Of a stretch of DNA of 64,000 bases, positions 35,307 to 44,815 are shown in pieces. This DNA is from Ephemerocybe angulata (taxonomy: Eukaryota > Basidiomycota > Agaricomycetes > Agaricales > Psathyrellaceae). Both the position numbers and the translations under genes were made by a program. The stretch is from assembly GCA_013368325.1 (NCBI GenBank), contig JAACJK010000232.1, positions 62,001 through 126,000 on the forward strand. The letters are read 5' to 3'. Under the pieces are notes generated by a model. That model was not told the origin of the DNA and searched no databases. It saw nothing but the letters and a program-made list of their open reading frames with translations. How positions within the stretch are numbered: the stretch's first letter is position 1; every line of letters starts with the position of its first letter.

Positions 35307-35358
35307 TAACTGCGAAACGATAGACCCGATTTTCGTTGGGTCTATCATTTCGCAGTTA
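35307..35358. repeat. Near-perfect 21-bp inverted repeat (hairpin)
   Basis: Left arm 35307-35327 and right arm 35338-35358 pair with one mismatch, around a 10-nt loop. It lies about 75 bp upstream of the TATA box of the secreted protein B gene. The repeat is too symmetric to be chance. It could be a cruciform-forming element, a binding site for a dimeric factor, or the end of a small inverted-repeat element. Confidence 0.8.
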
Positions 35359-35429
35359 GCTGTATACCGGATGGCCCACTATAGACACGTTCTCACCTCC
35401 ATAATGGGGGTAGTCCCGTCAGTAGGTAC

Positions 35430-35437
35430 ATATATAA
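35430..35437 (+). promoter_or_regulatory. TATA box of secreted protein B gene
   Basis: TATATAAG, about 95 bp before the ATG at 35529. Confidence 0.55.
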
Positions 35438-35528
35438 GCCCAGCCATATTTTCGAAGATTATCCACTACGAGGTTCTCCCACCGACGTAAACAGTACTCA
35501 AGCAGTCCGCACATTGATCTGGGCCGAA

Positions 35529-36081
35529 ATGCATATCTCTCCCCTTAACGTGCTCTTGGCTGTCGTTCCACTCTTCAGCCTTGTACGGGCTACCTCCGAC
35601 GTGAGCACTATATACTCATACGACCACCCGCACAGCGCTAACATACCCTCCATTTACACCCAGTCATTTAGCGCCCGTGACTACATCGACGAGCTATCCA
35701 CTCGCGGCTATGACGATGGCTCCGATCTCCAGCTCCGCGATGTTCTATCAGACATCTCAACACGCGAGCTCATCGACGAACTTTCCGATCGTCTCGAGCG
35801 ACGGACGAAAGCTGCTGCTCCCAAGGGTAAAGCCGTCAGGAGGAAGCCCGCTACCATCAAGGGTCCGATCAAGAAGGGAGTCGGGAGGAACAACTTTATC
35901 GCCTATGTCTGCAATCTGTGTGGGCTGAGGAGCTTCAACCCTCCCGTACGTGTTCATAAAGGCTGCTATTTTGACTGAGATATGGATGTACTGAATTTTT
36001 TTACTCGGACTTTAGGTTGAAAAATGTCCTTCGGCGGAGGATGGGGGAGATCACGACTTCGTCAATTCAGAAGTATCATGA
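35529..36081 (+). CDS. Small secreted protein, STREL/C-x2-C family, member B
   Basis: Paralogue of the protein at 17628. Exons are 35529..35945 and 36016..36081 (70-nt phase-0 intron), giving 160 aa. The signal peptide is residues 1-21 (MHISPLNVLLAVVPLFSLVRA). The middle region repeats short Arg-containing modules: SARDYIDELSTRG, LQLRDVLSD, then ISTRELIDELSDRLERR. It is followed by a Lys/Ala/Pro-rich linker. Then FIAYVCNLC holds the C-x2-C pair, the intron falls exactly eight residues later, and the final exon opens VEKC, giving a third cysteine as in member A. The dibasic ERR suggests Kex2-type processing. ATG 35529 is chosen because a frame reaching further upstream has only a TTG. Function unknown. 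Confidence 0.75.
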
Positions 36082-36089
36082 GCGTTCCT

Positions 36090-37250
36090 CGCGTATATCT
36101 TTGATACCCCATGTTGGGACGGTGCTTCTGCAAGATAGTTTATTGGAATTACAAATGAGACTGCTCAATTCGTAGTCCCAGATCAACCATGGCGTTTACT
36201 AAGTCAAATATAGCTTCTCGTGCCCACCTTGTGGACCGAATGCGGACCTAGAAATAACCACTTGGCGCATCAGCGCGCGTGGCTGGTACTCTCAAGGGTA
36301 GTATAATCTATTAGTGAGTTGTTCCACTATGCCCAGTGAGCGAATCTTGAAGCTAGATGCCTATCTACAGACAGTGGTTTCAAGGAGAAGGACGGTGAGA
36401 GGTAAATACCCTCGATGCTGAGTGTCAAGTGATATACTGAGTCAACCATGAATCTGGGTTTGAGCAGTCTTAAGCGGTAATCTCTTTCACGTCGCGAGTA
36501 AGGTTTCAATTCAAAGTCCTGAGCGGGATTCAGTCATGGATGCTATGTGTGCAACACAGAGCCCTCAAATTTCCTCGCGCCGCGGTGCACGGACTACATC
36601 GGGGCGACAGGATCTAATCTAATCTTCAAGCAGGGACGATCAAATGCAGGTGGAATGAACCTGTAGTCGTAGTGCCAACTAGGGGAGACATCAGTACACA
36701 GGGCATGCGAGGGAAGGCGCGCCCATGAGCCAGATACGTGTCGATTGGAGGTGGGAAGGGGGTGCGGCATCCCGGATCGATCTGGGCACCGGGAAGGTGA
36801 GCAGCATACTGTGCCACCAACGCTGACTCTGAATCCTCTGCGTTGCGCGTCGAACTTATCGCACATCTTCCTCCGTAGGCGTGGGCCCTTGAGGAAAGGC
36901 TGGTCCCATACTGCATTGGTGCGGATGATGAGGAATGGATATCTCAGCGAGGGCCACTACGCTAGACGAGAGACGCACCTTGGTACACAGACCCGCCGAT
37001 CGAACGGAGGTTGGTGAGCCATCCCCGACATGCAAAAACTGCATCCTCGTGCCATACACCGACATAATAGCGCATCCCCGCATCTTCGCGCTCCCCCTGG
37101 TAGGTCGAGCTGCACGCGTACTCACCCTCCGTGAGCACGCCGTGGTCTATCCGCAACAGTCAGACAAGACCGGATTCATATAGGGGCGATTCCATTCCAT
37201 GGGAGAACAATTCTCGAGGTAAGAGTAGAGGGAATGAGAGCGTTCGCGGC
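36090..37250. other. No supported gene
   Basis: Overlapping frames of 60-90 codons occur at 36.6-37.2 kb on both strands, without motifs. Confidence 0.45.
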
Positions 37251-37258
37251 AGTGGTTA

Positions 37259-37497
37259 TGTAGGAAATGCAACTTGGGAGGGTGAATACAATGTAGATTC
37301 AGAGTAAATAAACACAGCTTATATACAAATATTCCAGCTACACTACCCTAGTCCACGGGATCGTACTGCCCGAGTACGGACCGTTAGAAGTCCATCCGAG
37401 CACTTCTCGGATGTACGAGCAACAAAGGGAATGGCTCATCCAAGTAAATTGGATGAATCATCCCAACGACGAAGCTGCGAGGCTTCGCCGTTCAACA
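37259..37497 (-). repeat. 3' LTR of the copia element
   Basis: 239 bp, starting TGTTGAACGG and ending with CA in the element's orientation. It includes the final bases of the gag-pol frame. Confidence 0.95.
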
Positions 37498-40400
37498 CTC
37501 CTCCTTGATCGTACATGCGGGATCAAGAAGGCCAATGCGGTACGTGAAGTCGTCGTGTGCTGGTCGAGGTAACGCCTTCGTGAGGATGTCGGCCAGGTTG
37601 TCCTTCGTGTTGACGTACACAGTGTTGAGAGTTCCAGACTGAACGTGGTCGCGTAGAAAATGCAAAGCGATGTCGATATGCTTCGTGCGAGAGTGGAACT
37701 GAGGGTTATGCGCGATGGCGATGGCGGACTGGTTATCCGTGAAGAGAGTCGAAGTGGAGGGCTGCCAGAGTCCGAGTTCGTCGAAGAGAGCCCTATACCA
37801 CAAGACCTGCTTCGCCGCATGCGTAGCAGCGACGTACTCGGCTTCAGCGGTGGATAAAGCGACAGATGTCTGCTTCTTGGAGCTCCAAGCCACCGCACCG
37901 CCAGCCAGAGTAAAGACGAAGCCACTGACTGACTTCCGGTCTGCGTTCGAAGCCCAGTCGGCGTCGCAAAACATGTCGAGCTCCGGCGTCCACTTAGAGC
38001 TAGGATCGCCGTAGGTGAGCTGCAAGTCCCTCGTCCCCTTGAGGTAGCGCAACACGCGCTTGACTGCCGTCCAGTGCTTCGCCTGCGGGCTCCTGGTGAA
38101 TTGAGCAAGGCGGTGGACGGCGTATGCGATATCGGGTCGTGTACCCATCGCGGCGTAGAGTAGCGAGCCGATAGCCGTAGCATAAAGGCTGGAGGCGCGG
38201 GGGTCAGGTGTAGCGTCGATGGGGAGTGGATCGATAGAGTCGAGGTTGATATTCATGTCGAGGGGAGTGGTAACGGAGTTGGCGTCCTGTAGACCGAACC
38301 GTACGAGCATAGAGTCGATATAATGAGATTGGGAGAGGGTAATGGTGCCGGAGTCGTCGTCCTTATGAATCTTCATGCCCAGAAGCATTCCAGGTTGACC
38401 GATGTCGTTGATATCGAATTTGGAGCGAAGTTCTTTGGTGATCGTCGTCGCCTCAGCGGGGGAGCTGGTGTAGCCGATAATATCGTCGACCCAGACCAGA
38501 AGGATTGCCAGAACGTCGCCAGTGCGTCGTATGTAGCAGCAGGGGTCGGAGCGAGTGGCCGTGAACCCAAGATTCGCCATGGCCGAGTCGAACTCGCGAT
38601 TCCACACGTTCCCTGCCTGTTTGAGTCCATACAGAGCTCGTTTGAGCTTGCAGACTCGCCCAGTTCCATCCTCATACCCCGGAGGCTGCCTCATGAAGAT
38701 CTCCTCGTCGAGATGTCCATTGAGGTACGCACTCTTCACGTCGAGCTGAAACATAGTCCAGTTGTGAATCGACGCGAGAGCGGTCATGGTGCGGAAGGTC
38801 TCGAAGCGCATGACAGGCGCAAATGTGCCGTTGGTGTCGAAGTCCGTCCCGGGTTTCTGTGAGAACCCCTGCGCTACGAGCCTTGCCTTGTAGCGAACGA
38901 CCTGACCATGGTCGTCCCGCTTGCGGGCGAAGACCCAGCGGTTACCAACAGCCTCCCTTCCACTCGGTAGATCCACCACCTCCCAAGTCCCCATCTTCTC
39001 CAGCATACCCAGCTCCTCCTCAATCGCTCTCTCCCACTCCTTCCCCTCACTTCCCCCAAGCGCCTCCTTCACACTCCTAGGAAGTGGCGCGTCGACATCC
39101 TGCACATCCTCAACCCAAGGCCTCTCGTTGTAGACAGGTGGCGGCGTGCGTACTGGTCGGATGGGCACGCTATCCGGCGCATCAGGATCTTCAACATCCT
39201 CCATCCCGACCTTTGAGTAAAGTGCTCGGTCGCCCTCACTGTATGCAAATCCAGAAGCGGCATGCTTCGATCTGCGTGTCGCCCTCCGCTCCTTGGTGTG
39301 TCGCACTTCTTCAGCTGCTTTGAGAGCATCGCGACCTGGGCGAGCAGCAGGAATGCGGACATTGGGATTGGAGCTGACTCTGTAGTCGATGTCAGGGTGA
39401 TTGCGAGTGCGGCGTGGGGACTGAGGGCGGTCATGAACTGGTTCTGGGATAGGAAAGTTGTCGAATGGTAGGGCAGGGGGTGTGCGTGGCTCGGGCGTGT
39501 ACCGGAGAATCTCTGGAGGTCGGATAGGACTCGGTGGTGGGTCCATATGGGTGCTATCATTACCGGATTTGGGATCGACATTCCCATCAGGCGTCGAAAG
39601 CTCCTCCTCGAGCCCCAATCCGTGTGGAACACCATCCCTAGGCACCTCTACCACCTTATTCTCGTTGAACGCGACGTTCCTCGAGACCTTGACGCTCCTC
39701 CTCTTCGCCTCATAGTACCTCACAGCCTGCGATCCCTCCACAAATCCCACAAACATCATCTTGTTCGACCGCGGACTCAACTTTGACCTCCCCGTCGACT
39801 CGTCCAACACCCACACGTCACTTCCAAACTCCCGGAGAAATGAGACATCAGGCTTCTTGCCGTGGTACGCCTCGTATGGCGTGCGTCCAGGTAAGGCACT
39901 CGTGAGCACGCGGTTGCGCAGATATACTGCGTGCGAGACAGCTTCGTCCCACAGGAAGGCGGGCACGGACTTCGCGATCATCATCGCACGGACGAGCTCT
40001 AACAAAGTCCGGTTGAGACGCTCAGCCACTCCATTCTGAGATGGCGAGTAAGGGGCAGTGGTGTGGATCTCGATGCCTTTCGTGGCGCAGAGAGATTTCG
40101 TCGTCGAGTTGACGAGCTCCTTCCCGTTGTCGAAGCGCATCCACGCCGGTCCCTTCCCAAACTTCCGCTCAACCGCCGCTACATGCTCCGCAATGAACTT
40201 CGAAGCCTCCCCCTTCTCCTTCATGAAATACACCTGCACCATCCTAGTCGCGTCATCCGTGAACGAGACGTAGTAGCGGTTCTTCCAAATAGACTCAGTC
40301 TTGATGGGACCCCACACATCACAGTGATAGCCTTCGCCTGCGATGCGCGAGCGCCAATCTGCCTTTTTGGGAAATGGCTGATGGGTGAGTTTAGCGCCGA

Positions 40401-41877
40401 GACATGCGGTGCACGTGGGGGATGGGATGGAAGACTCGTCGACATCGAAACCGCCGACTATGCCCATGCGCTGCATCTTCTCCAGCGTGGACATCCCAAT
40501 GTGCCCGAAGAGAAGGTGCCAGTGATCCCAAGTCTTCGCTGCCGGCGCGGCATAGTTCGCTCGCTCCCGCCACAGCCTTGCTCGGGCATCCAACTGATAT
40601 AGCCGGTCGACCTTCCGCCCTAATCCCACCACTCTCCCCTTCCGATCCTTCAGCTCACAACCTCCCTTCGAGAATGCAACAGATCCGCCACCTTCGTCGA
40701 ACCGGCTCAACGAGAGCAAACAATTCGGTGCGCCGGGTACGTATAAAACGTCCTTGAGACTGTGCGCATACGTGAGATCGCCGACTTTGAAGTTGATCTG
40801 GACCGTTCCAGTCCCTTCAACAATCGCAACGGCTGGGCCGACGCCTTGGACAGTGGTGTTGTGGAGAGTGGTATAGTCGGTGAAGGCGTCTCGGTGAGTG
40901 CAGATGTGGGAAGTGGTGCCAGAGTCGAGGTACCAGACGAGTTTGGAGGTATTCACCTCGTTAAACCTCGTCATATACGCCACAGCAACCGCAGTGTTGA
41001 TGTCAGCGCCCTTGTCCTTCGCCTGGTTCGTCCGATCCTTCCTCCTCCTGCCCCTCGGTCCCTTGCCTTCAGCACCTCCTCCCTTCGCCCAACAGTCCTT
41101 CTTAACATGCCCCTTGCCCTTGCAGTTATAACACTCCTTCTCCCGATCCGATCCCTTCGCCCCTCCGCCTGTCCTTCCACCACTACCACCTCCACCTCCA
41201 GCCCTAAAGTTTGCCTGGAGCGCATGCATAGCGCCTCCATCCTTCGCCCGTCGGCGACGATCTTCCTCCAGCAACAGAGGAATAATCTCGGATGCCTTGA
41301 GCGACTTCTCACTCCCGTGAGATCCGAAGTACGCAGAGGTATATCCGTCCCAGCTCTCCGGGAGCGACGTGATAATGACCATGGCGAAATCCTCGTCTGT
41401 GACGACGTTGGACATGAGCGCGAGTTCGGCCTGGTAGGCCCGAAGGTTAGAGATATGTTCCACCATGTCGAAGCCCTCCGCGGCGGCTGCGCGATAAAGC
41501 GCACGACGAACTGCGAGGATACCAAGGCGACCCTTGGTCTCCTTGATCTCGAGCAGACGTGTCCAGATCTCGCCGGCAGTAGTCGCACCGAGGATGTGCG
41601 CCATCTCGGTGTCGCCGATCGCGAGCTCGAGCCGAGTGCGGGCCTTCGACTCACCGGTCTCCCAAGCGGTGACCTGGGTATCGGTGATGGTGACAGATAC
41701 GTTATCCGCTCCAGTGACGGTTCCAGCGACCGGACGAATAGAGGTAGGGGGTGTGATGTACGAGAGGAGGTTCTGCTCTCGCAGTACGGCCTCCATGCGA
41801 CGCTTCCAGGGCATCCAGTTGGTCGCGTTGAGCGGCTCCAGACGGTAGGTACCGCCTCCAGTGGATTCGGAAGACAT
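37492..41877 (-). CDS. Ty1/copia gag-pol polyprotein
   Basis: A single frame of 1461 codons with no frameshift between gag and pol. Domains in order: copia-type Gag (about 10-220), CCHC zinc knuckle (Cys249, Cys252, His257, Cys262), aspartic protease (WYLDSG, Asp318), Gag pre-integrase/HHCC zinc site (His452, His459, Cys489, Cys492), integrase core with Asp520, Asp583 and Glu619 (35 residues between the last two), reverse transcriptase with LVWVDD, and RNase H (DADWAS, ALSTAEAEY, TDNQSAI). The protease-integrase-RT-RNase H order defines the copia superfamily. The stop codon (37492-37494) lies inside the 3' LTR, so the polyprotein ends 6 bp within it. All catalytic residues seem intact, which suggests autonomy. 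The large antisense frames across it are shadows. Confidence 0.97.
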   Translation of the reverse strand: MSSESTGGGTYRLEPLNATNWMPWKRRMEAVLREQNLLSYITPPTSIRPVAGTVTGADNVSVTITDTQVTAWETGESKARTRLELAIGDTEMAHILGATTAGEIWTRLLEIKETKGRLGILAVRRALYRAAAAEGFDMVEHISNLRAYQAELALMSNVVTDEDFAMVIITSLPESWDGYTSAYFGSHGSEKSLKASEIIPLLLEEDRRRRAKDGGAMHALQANFRAGGGGGSGGRTGGGAKGSDREKECYNCKGKGHVKKDCWAKGGGAEGKGPRGRRRKDRTNQAKDKGADINTAVAVAYMTRFNEVNTSKLVWYLDSGTTSHICTHRDAFTDYTTLHNTTVQGVGPAVAIVEGTGTVQINFKVGDLTYAHSLKDVLYVPGAPNCLLSLSRFDEGGGSVAFSKGGCELKDRKGRVVGLGRKVDRLYQLDARARLWRERANYAAPAAKTWDHWHLLFGHIGMSTLEKMQRMGIVGGFDVDESSIPSPTCTACLGAKLTHQPFPKKADWRSRIAGEGYHCDVWGPIKTESIWKNRYYVSFTDDATRMVQVYFMKEKGEASKFIAEHVAAVERKFGKGPAWMRFDNGKELVNSTTKSLCATKGIEIHTTAPYSPSQNGVAERLNRTLLELVRAMMIAKSVPAFLWDEAVSHAVYLRNRVLTSALPGRTPYEAYHGKKPDVSFLREFGSDVWVLDESTGRSKLSPRSNKMMFVGFVEGSQAVRYYEAKRRSVKVSRNVAFNENKVVEVPRDGVPHGLGLEEELSTPDGNVDPKSGNDSTHMDPPPSPIRPPEILRYTPEPRTPPALPFDNFPIPEPVHDRPQSPRRTRNHPDIDYRVSSNPNVRIPAARPGRDALKAAEEVRHTKERRATRRSKHAASGFAYSEGDRALYSKVGMEDVEDPDAPDSVPIRPVRTPPPVYNERPWVEDVQDVDAPLPRSVKEALGGSEGKEWERAIEEELGMLEKMGTWEVVDLPSGREAVGNRWVFARKRDDHGQVVRYKARLVAQGFSQKPGTDFDTNGTFAPVMRFETFRTMTALASIHNWTMFQLDVKSAYLNGHLDEEIFMRQPPGYEDGTGRVCKLKRALYGLKQAGNVWNREFDSAMANLGFTATRSDPCCYIRRTGDVLAILLVWVDDIIGYTSSPAEATTITKELRSKFDINDIGQPGMLLGMKIHKDDDSGTITLSQSHYIDSMLVRFGLQDANSVTTPLDMNINLDSIDPLPIDATPDPRASSLYATAIGSLLYAAMGTRPDIAYAVHRLAQFTRSPQAKHWTAVKRVLRYLKGTRDLQLTYGDPSSKWTPELDMFCDADWASNADRKSVSGFVFTLAGGAVAWSSKKQTSVALSTAEAEYVAATHAAKQVLWYRALFDELGLWQPSTSTLFTDNQSAIAIAHNPQFHSRTKHIDIALHFLRDHVQSGTLNTVYVNTKDNLADILTKALPRPAHDDFTYRIGLLDPACTIKEEC

Positions 41878-41993
41878 GGGTGACGATGTTGAGGTTTGGG
41901 GTAGAGTTTAGAGTAAGCAGATAGTTGTTGACAATAGATTCGATGATAGTACTCGTTGATCTCGATCGTTAGAGCGATGCAAGGCTCATAACT

Positions 41994-42232
41994 TGTAGGA
42001 AATGCAACTTGGGAGGGTGAATACAATGTAGATTCAGAGTAAATAAACACAGCTTATATACAAATATTCCAGCTACACTACCCTAGTCCACGGGATCGTA
42101 CTGCCCGAGTACGGACCGTTAGAAGTCCATCCGAGCACTTCTCGGATGTACGAGCAACAAAGGGAATGGCTCATCCAAGTAAATTGGATGAATCATCCCA
42201 ACGACGAAGCTGCGAGGCTTCGCCGTTCAACA
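41994..42232 (-). repeat. 5' LTR of the copia element
   Basis: 239 bp, same sequence as the LTR at 37259-37497. It would carry the element's promoter; TATATAAGC occurs on the minus strand near 42053-42061. Confidence 0.95.
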
Positions 42233-42275
42233 GGTTAAGATCGAGGTGGAGGGAGGGAGCAAGAGGTGCTCGCGC

Positions 42276-42340
42276 CCAACTTGAAGCCAAACAACGAGAT
42301 GCCGAAGTAATGCCGTCGGCCGAGGGCGCACATCAAAGAC
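42276..42340 (-). repeat. Short dispersed repeat (ctcggcttcggccgacgg family), minus-strand copy
   Basis: The minus strand reads ctcggccgacggcattactt, then cggcatctcgttgtttggct, matching the copies at 22837 and 28850. Confidence 0.55.
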
Positions 42341-43130
42341 CGGCGCATATCCTTGTTGTCGTTCCACCACCCCGGGCCCCGACATCGAGCCGTGCCTGCT
42401 CCTGCTCTCGCTTCCCGCTCGACCCACATAGCGGCCCGCGGTGGAGGAGAGCGGGATAGTCTTGCGCTGTGTGCCATCACCCGGTGCCAGTGGGAGAGGG
42501 AGGGAATCGCGTCGAGCTTGAGAGCCTGACTGCAAGGAGAGATGGTGGTGGTGGTGTGAGGACGGCGTTGAGGGATATCGATGGGAAGAGGAGGGATAGA
42601 ATGTCGTATCGGAGGGATGGATCGTCGCTGAGTCGCGTCGGTCATCGCTCAGCTGCGTTTGTGGTTACGTTTACCATTCCGCCTCTGTTAGACGCTCGTG
42701 TTTGTTGGACGGCGTCTTGGCCACGATCACCGCTTTTTTCGTTCGACCGACCTCCAACTGGAGTCAGTGCGAGTACACTGGCACCTGTCTATCTCATTGA
42801 TTCTCGGTATGAGGGACTCAGGGTTGTGCTCTTGACCGTATCAGAGGAGATGGGGGTTTGGAAGAGGTTGAGGGATGGTAGGGAGGTGGTCGTGGACCGC
42901 GTTGCAGGATGTGTAGGGATTTCTGGTCAGAAAGAGGATAGGTGGGAGCTTAGGGGCGCCATGTCTAATCTGGTCGGTCCGGCTCATTGAACAATGGTGG
43001 GATTTCCGCTGTCTTTTGCGGTACCGGTCATGTTCGACCACTCTCTGCGCATCCAGTCTCATCGTGCTCTTGCTCGTGCGAACAGGGACTTTAAGCGCCC
43101 AAACGCGATCACCCTCACTTACGTCGTCCA

Positions 43131-43156
43131 CACGTGTACACACACACACACACGTG
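43131..43156. repeat. CA microsatellite bounded by two CACGTG palindromes
   Basis: CACGTG at 43131-43136 and 43151-43156 enclose a run of about seven CA units. Confidence 0.75.
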
Positions 43157-43492
43157 AGGGTGCTCCACGGAAAAGTTCCCAGATTTACTTAGGGCTTAGA
43201 TGAGTATGACCTGTGTACCGATTCAATTACATATCACAGCCGCCACCCGCTCCTAACCGTTTAAAGATTGGGCGCTCAGGGGCTATGAGGACATTCCCAC
43301 TCTAGCCGAGCATGAATTAGGCCCCAATCGCTAGATACAGTATGCCGCATGGGTTTGGGATAGGGATGTATCTAGAACAGGGGCCCACGCATAGCGAGGC
43401 TGTCCATATTTACCTGACGAGCGGAAGATGACGTTATCCGCAACCACCTCAGAATGCTATGTGCGCAGCAGTCGCATTTTGTTTCCCTGTCC

Positions 43493-43500
43493 TATATATA
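43493..43500 (+). promoter_or_regulatory. TATA box of the TPR-CHAT gene
   Basis: TATATATA, 74 bp before the first ATG (43567). Confidence 0.45.
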
Positions 43501-44600
43501 CCCTCTAATCTATTTGCTCATCATTGCCAATATCACGCTCTGCTGAACCCACCATTCGAGCGTACCATGGGGCAGAGAATGTAAGCTTCATTCCTACCCA
43601 ACCAGTGAAAGGGTCACTGAGACTGACGAGACTGCCTGTGGAAACAGAAGCTCGCTAATCAACGAGTATGGGAGCGGAGAAAGGTGAACTTTACGACTTC
43701 TCCTTTGATCGTCATGATAGAGCGCTAACGTAGTATCTATAAAGTTGCTTTTTTATGACAGGTATACAGTAACGACGACCACATATGAGCGTCGCGACTC
43801 GTAGCATGAGCCCGATACTCACTGTATCATCCTAGATATAACGATCAATCGCACCGACGGCTTTTATGACGAGCCTGGGGAGTCGCTCTCCTTAGGAGAA
43901 CTTCATCTGTTTGAAACCCCAAGCTTGATGGAAAGAAAGTCCTTCCCCCTCACCGGTGTATCAAGGCTGCAATGGGAGATTAGAGACGCAATCGAGATGT
44001 AGGTCACAATTCATTCTTCTACGCTAGATCTTTTCTAATCTTAGATATCAGCCCCGCGAAGGTCGATGGAATAGAATGCATCGTGAAGTCAAAGGAAGCA
44101 TTCGATGTTGCTCACGTTCATTTGGATTGCCGGAAAATGCGAGCTGAGCAGTCCGGTCACCGTAAGCGCCAACGATGACGTGCCTAGACCTAACACCTCC
44201 ACTCATTGACTACTTCCCAGGATACAGTTGTACAATCGATACGTTCGGCGCGCGGATGCAGCTGACATTATCATGGATACTCATCGAGATACCGTCTGAG
44301 AGTCGGTTGACGTCTGATGGTAAGCACTTCAGCTAATATCCTAAAGCACGTCCTTACGCTAAGTTCAATTTATGCTATACTATCTAGATGCGGAGCTGGC
44401 GGGTCGTCTGAATGATGAGGCCATTTCATTGACACGCCGATATGAGCAAACGGGCGAACTCTCGGATATCGACAAGGCTATCGCAAGCCTTGAAAAGGCG
44501 ATCGAGCTCACCTTCCACGGTAGCATAAACCTGCCTGTTCGCCTCAACAACCTCGGTACAGCCTACAAGTGTCGCTTTGAACGCTTAGGGGAACTACCGG

Positions 44601-44779
44601 TGGAGTGGGGCGACTCCGAGATGCAGAGCCCCGAGAGAACGTGCCAAACACGATGATGATAGGATGAAGTCTACGACAAGAGGAAACCAGGAAAAGCATC
44701 GCAAGGAGGCTGACTAAGCATCAGTCAGCCTCCGACAGGGGCGTTTGGATGGCGCGCCGCGGCGCGACGCGCTAATCCA
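44601..44779 (-). repeat. 3' LTR of the gag-only element
   Basis: 179 bp, with a GC-rich palindromic core (ggcgcgccgcggcgcg). Confidence 0.92.
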
Positions 44780-44815
44780 TGTGGCCCCCCAAAACAAAGC
44801 GTCGTCCCGACGCGC

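Larger units (their letters stand above)
37254..42237 (-). mobile_element. Complete Ty1/copia LTR retrotransposon with target-site duplication
   Basis: Element 37259..42232 is flanked by the 5-bp duplication ggtta (37254-37258 and 42233-42237). The two 239-bp LTRs appear identical by eye, and one uninterrupted gag-pol frame fills the interior, so insertion was very recent. Transcription is on the minus strand. Next to the 5' LTR the interior begins AGTTATGAGCC (41993 downward), complementary to the anticodon region of initiator tRNA-Met rather than to a tRNA 3' end. This is the half-tRNA priming mode known for Drosophila copia and yeast Ty5. A polypurine tract AAGGAGGAG abuts the 3' LTR. Confidence 0.96.
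42240..43490. other. No supported gene; short repeats
   Basis: Contains a minus-strand copy of the short dispersed repeat (42276-42340) and a CA microsatellite (43131-43156). Open frames here (for example plus strand 42469-42990) lack motifs. Confidence 0.4.

Noticed and set aside
40762..42050. Long frames across the copia element (373 codons plus strand, 359 codons minus strand)
   Set aside because: They lie antisense to, or out of phase with, the 1461-codon gag-pol frame, which has all retroelement domains; they are composition shadows of GC-rich codons.
43990..44050. A 29-nt intron at 43999-44027 in the TPR-CHAT gene
   Set aside because: It would restore frame but is too short for a fungal spliceosomal intron; an alternative donor near 43954 (ACCG|GTGTAT) gives a normal-sized intron in phase, so the 5' exons are left tentative.
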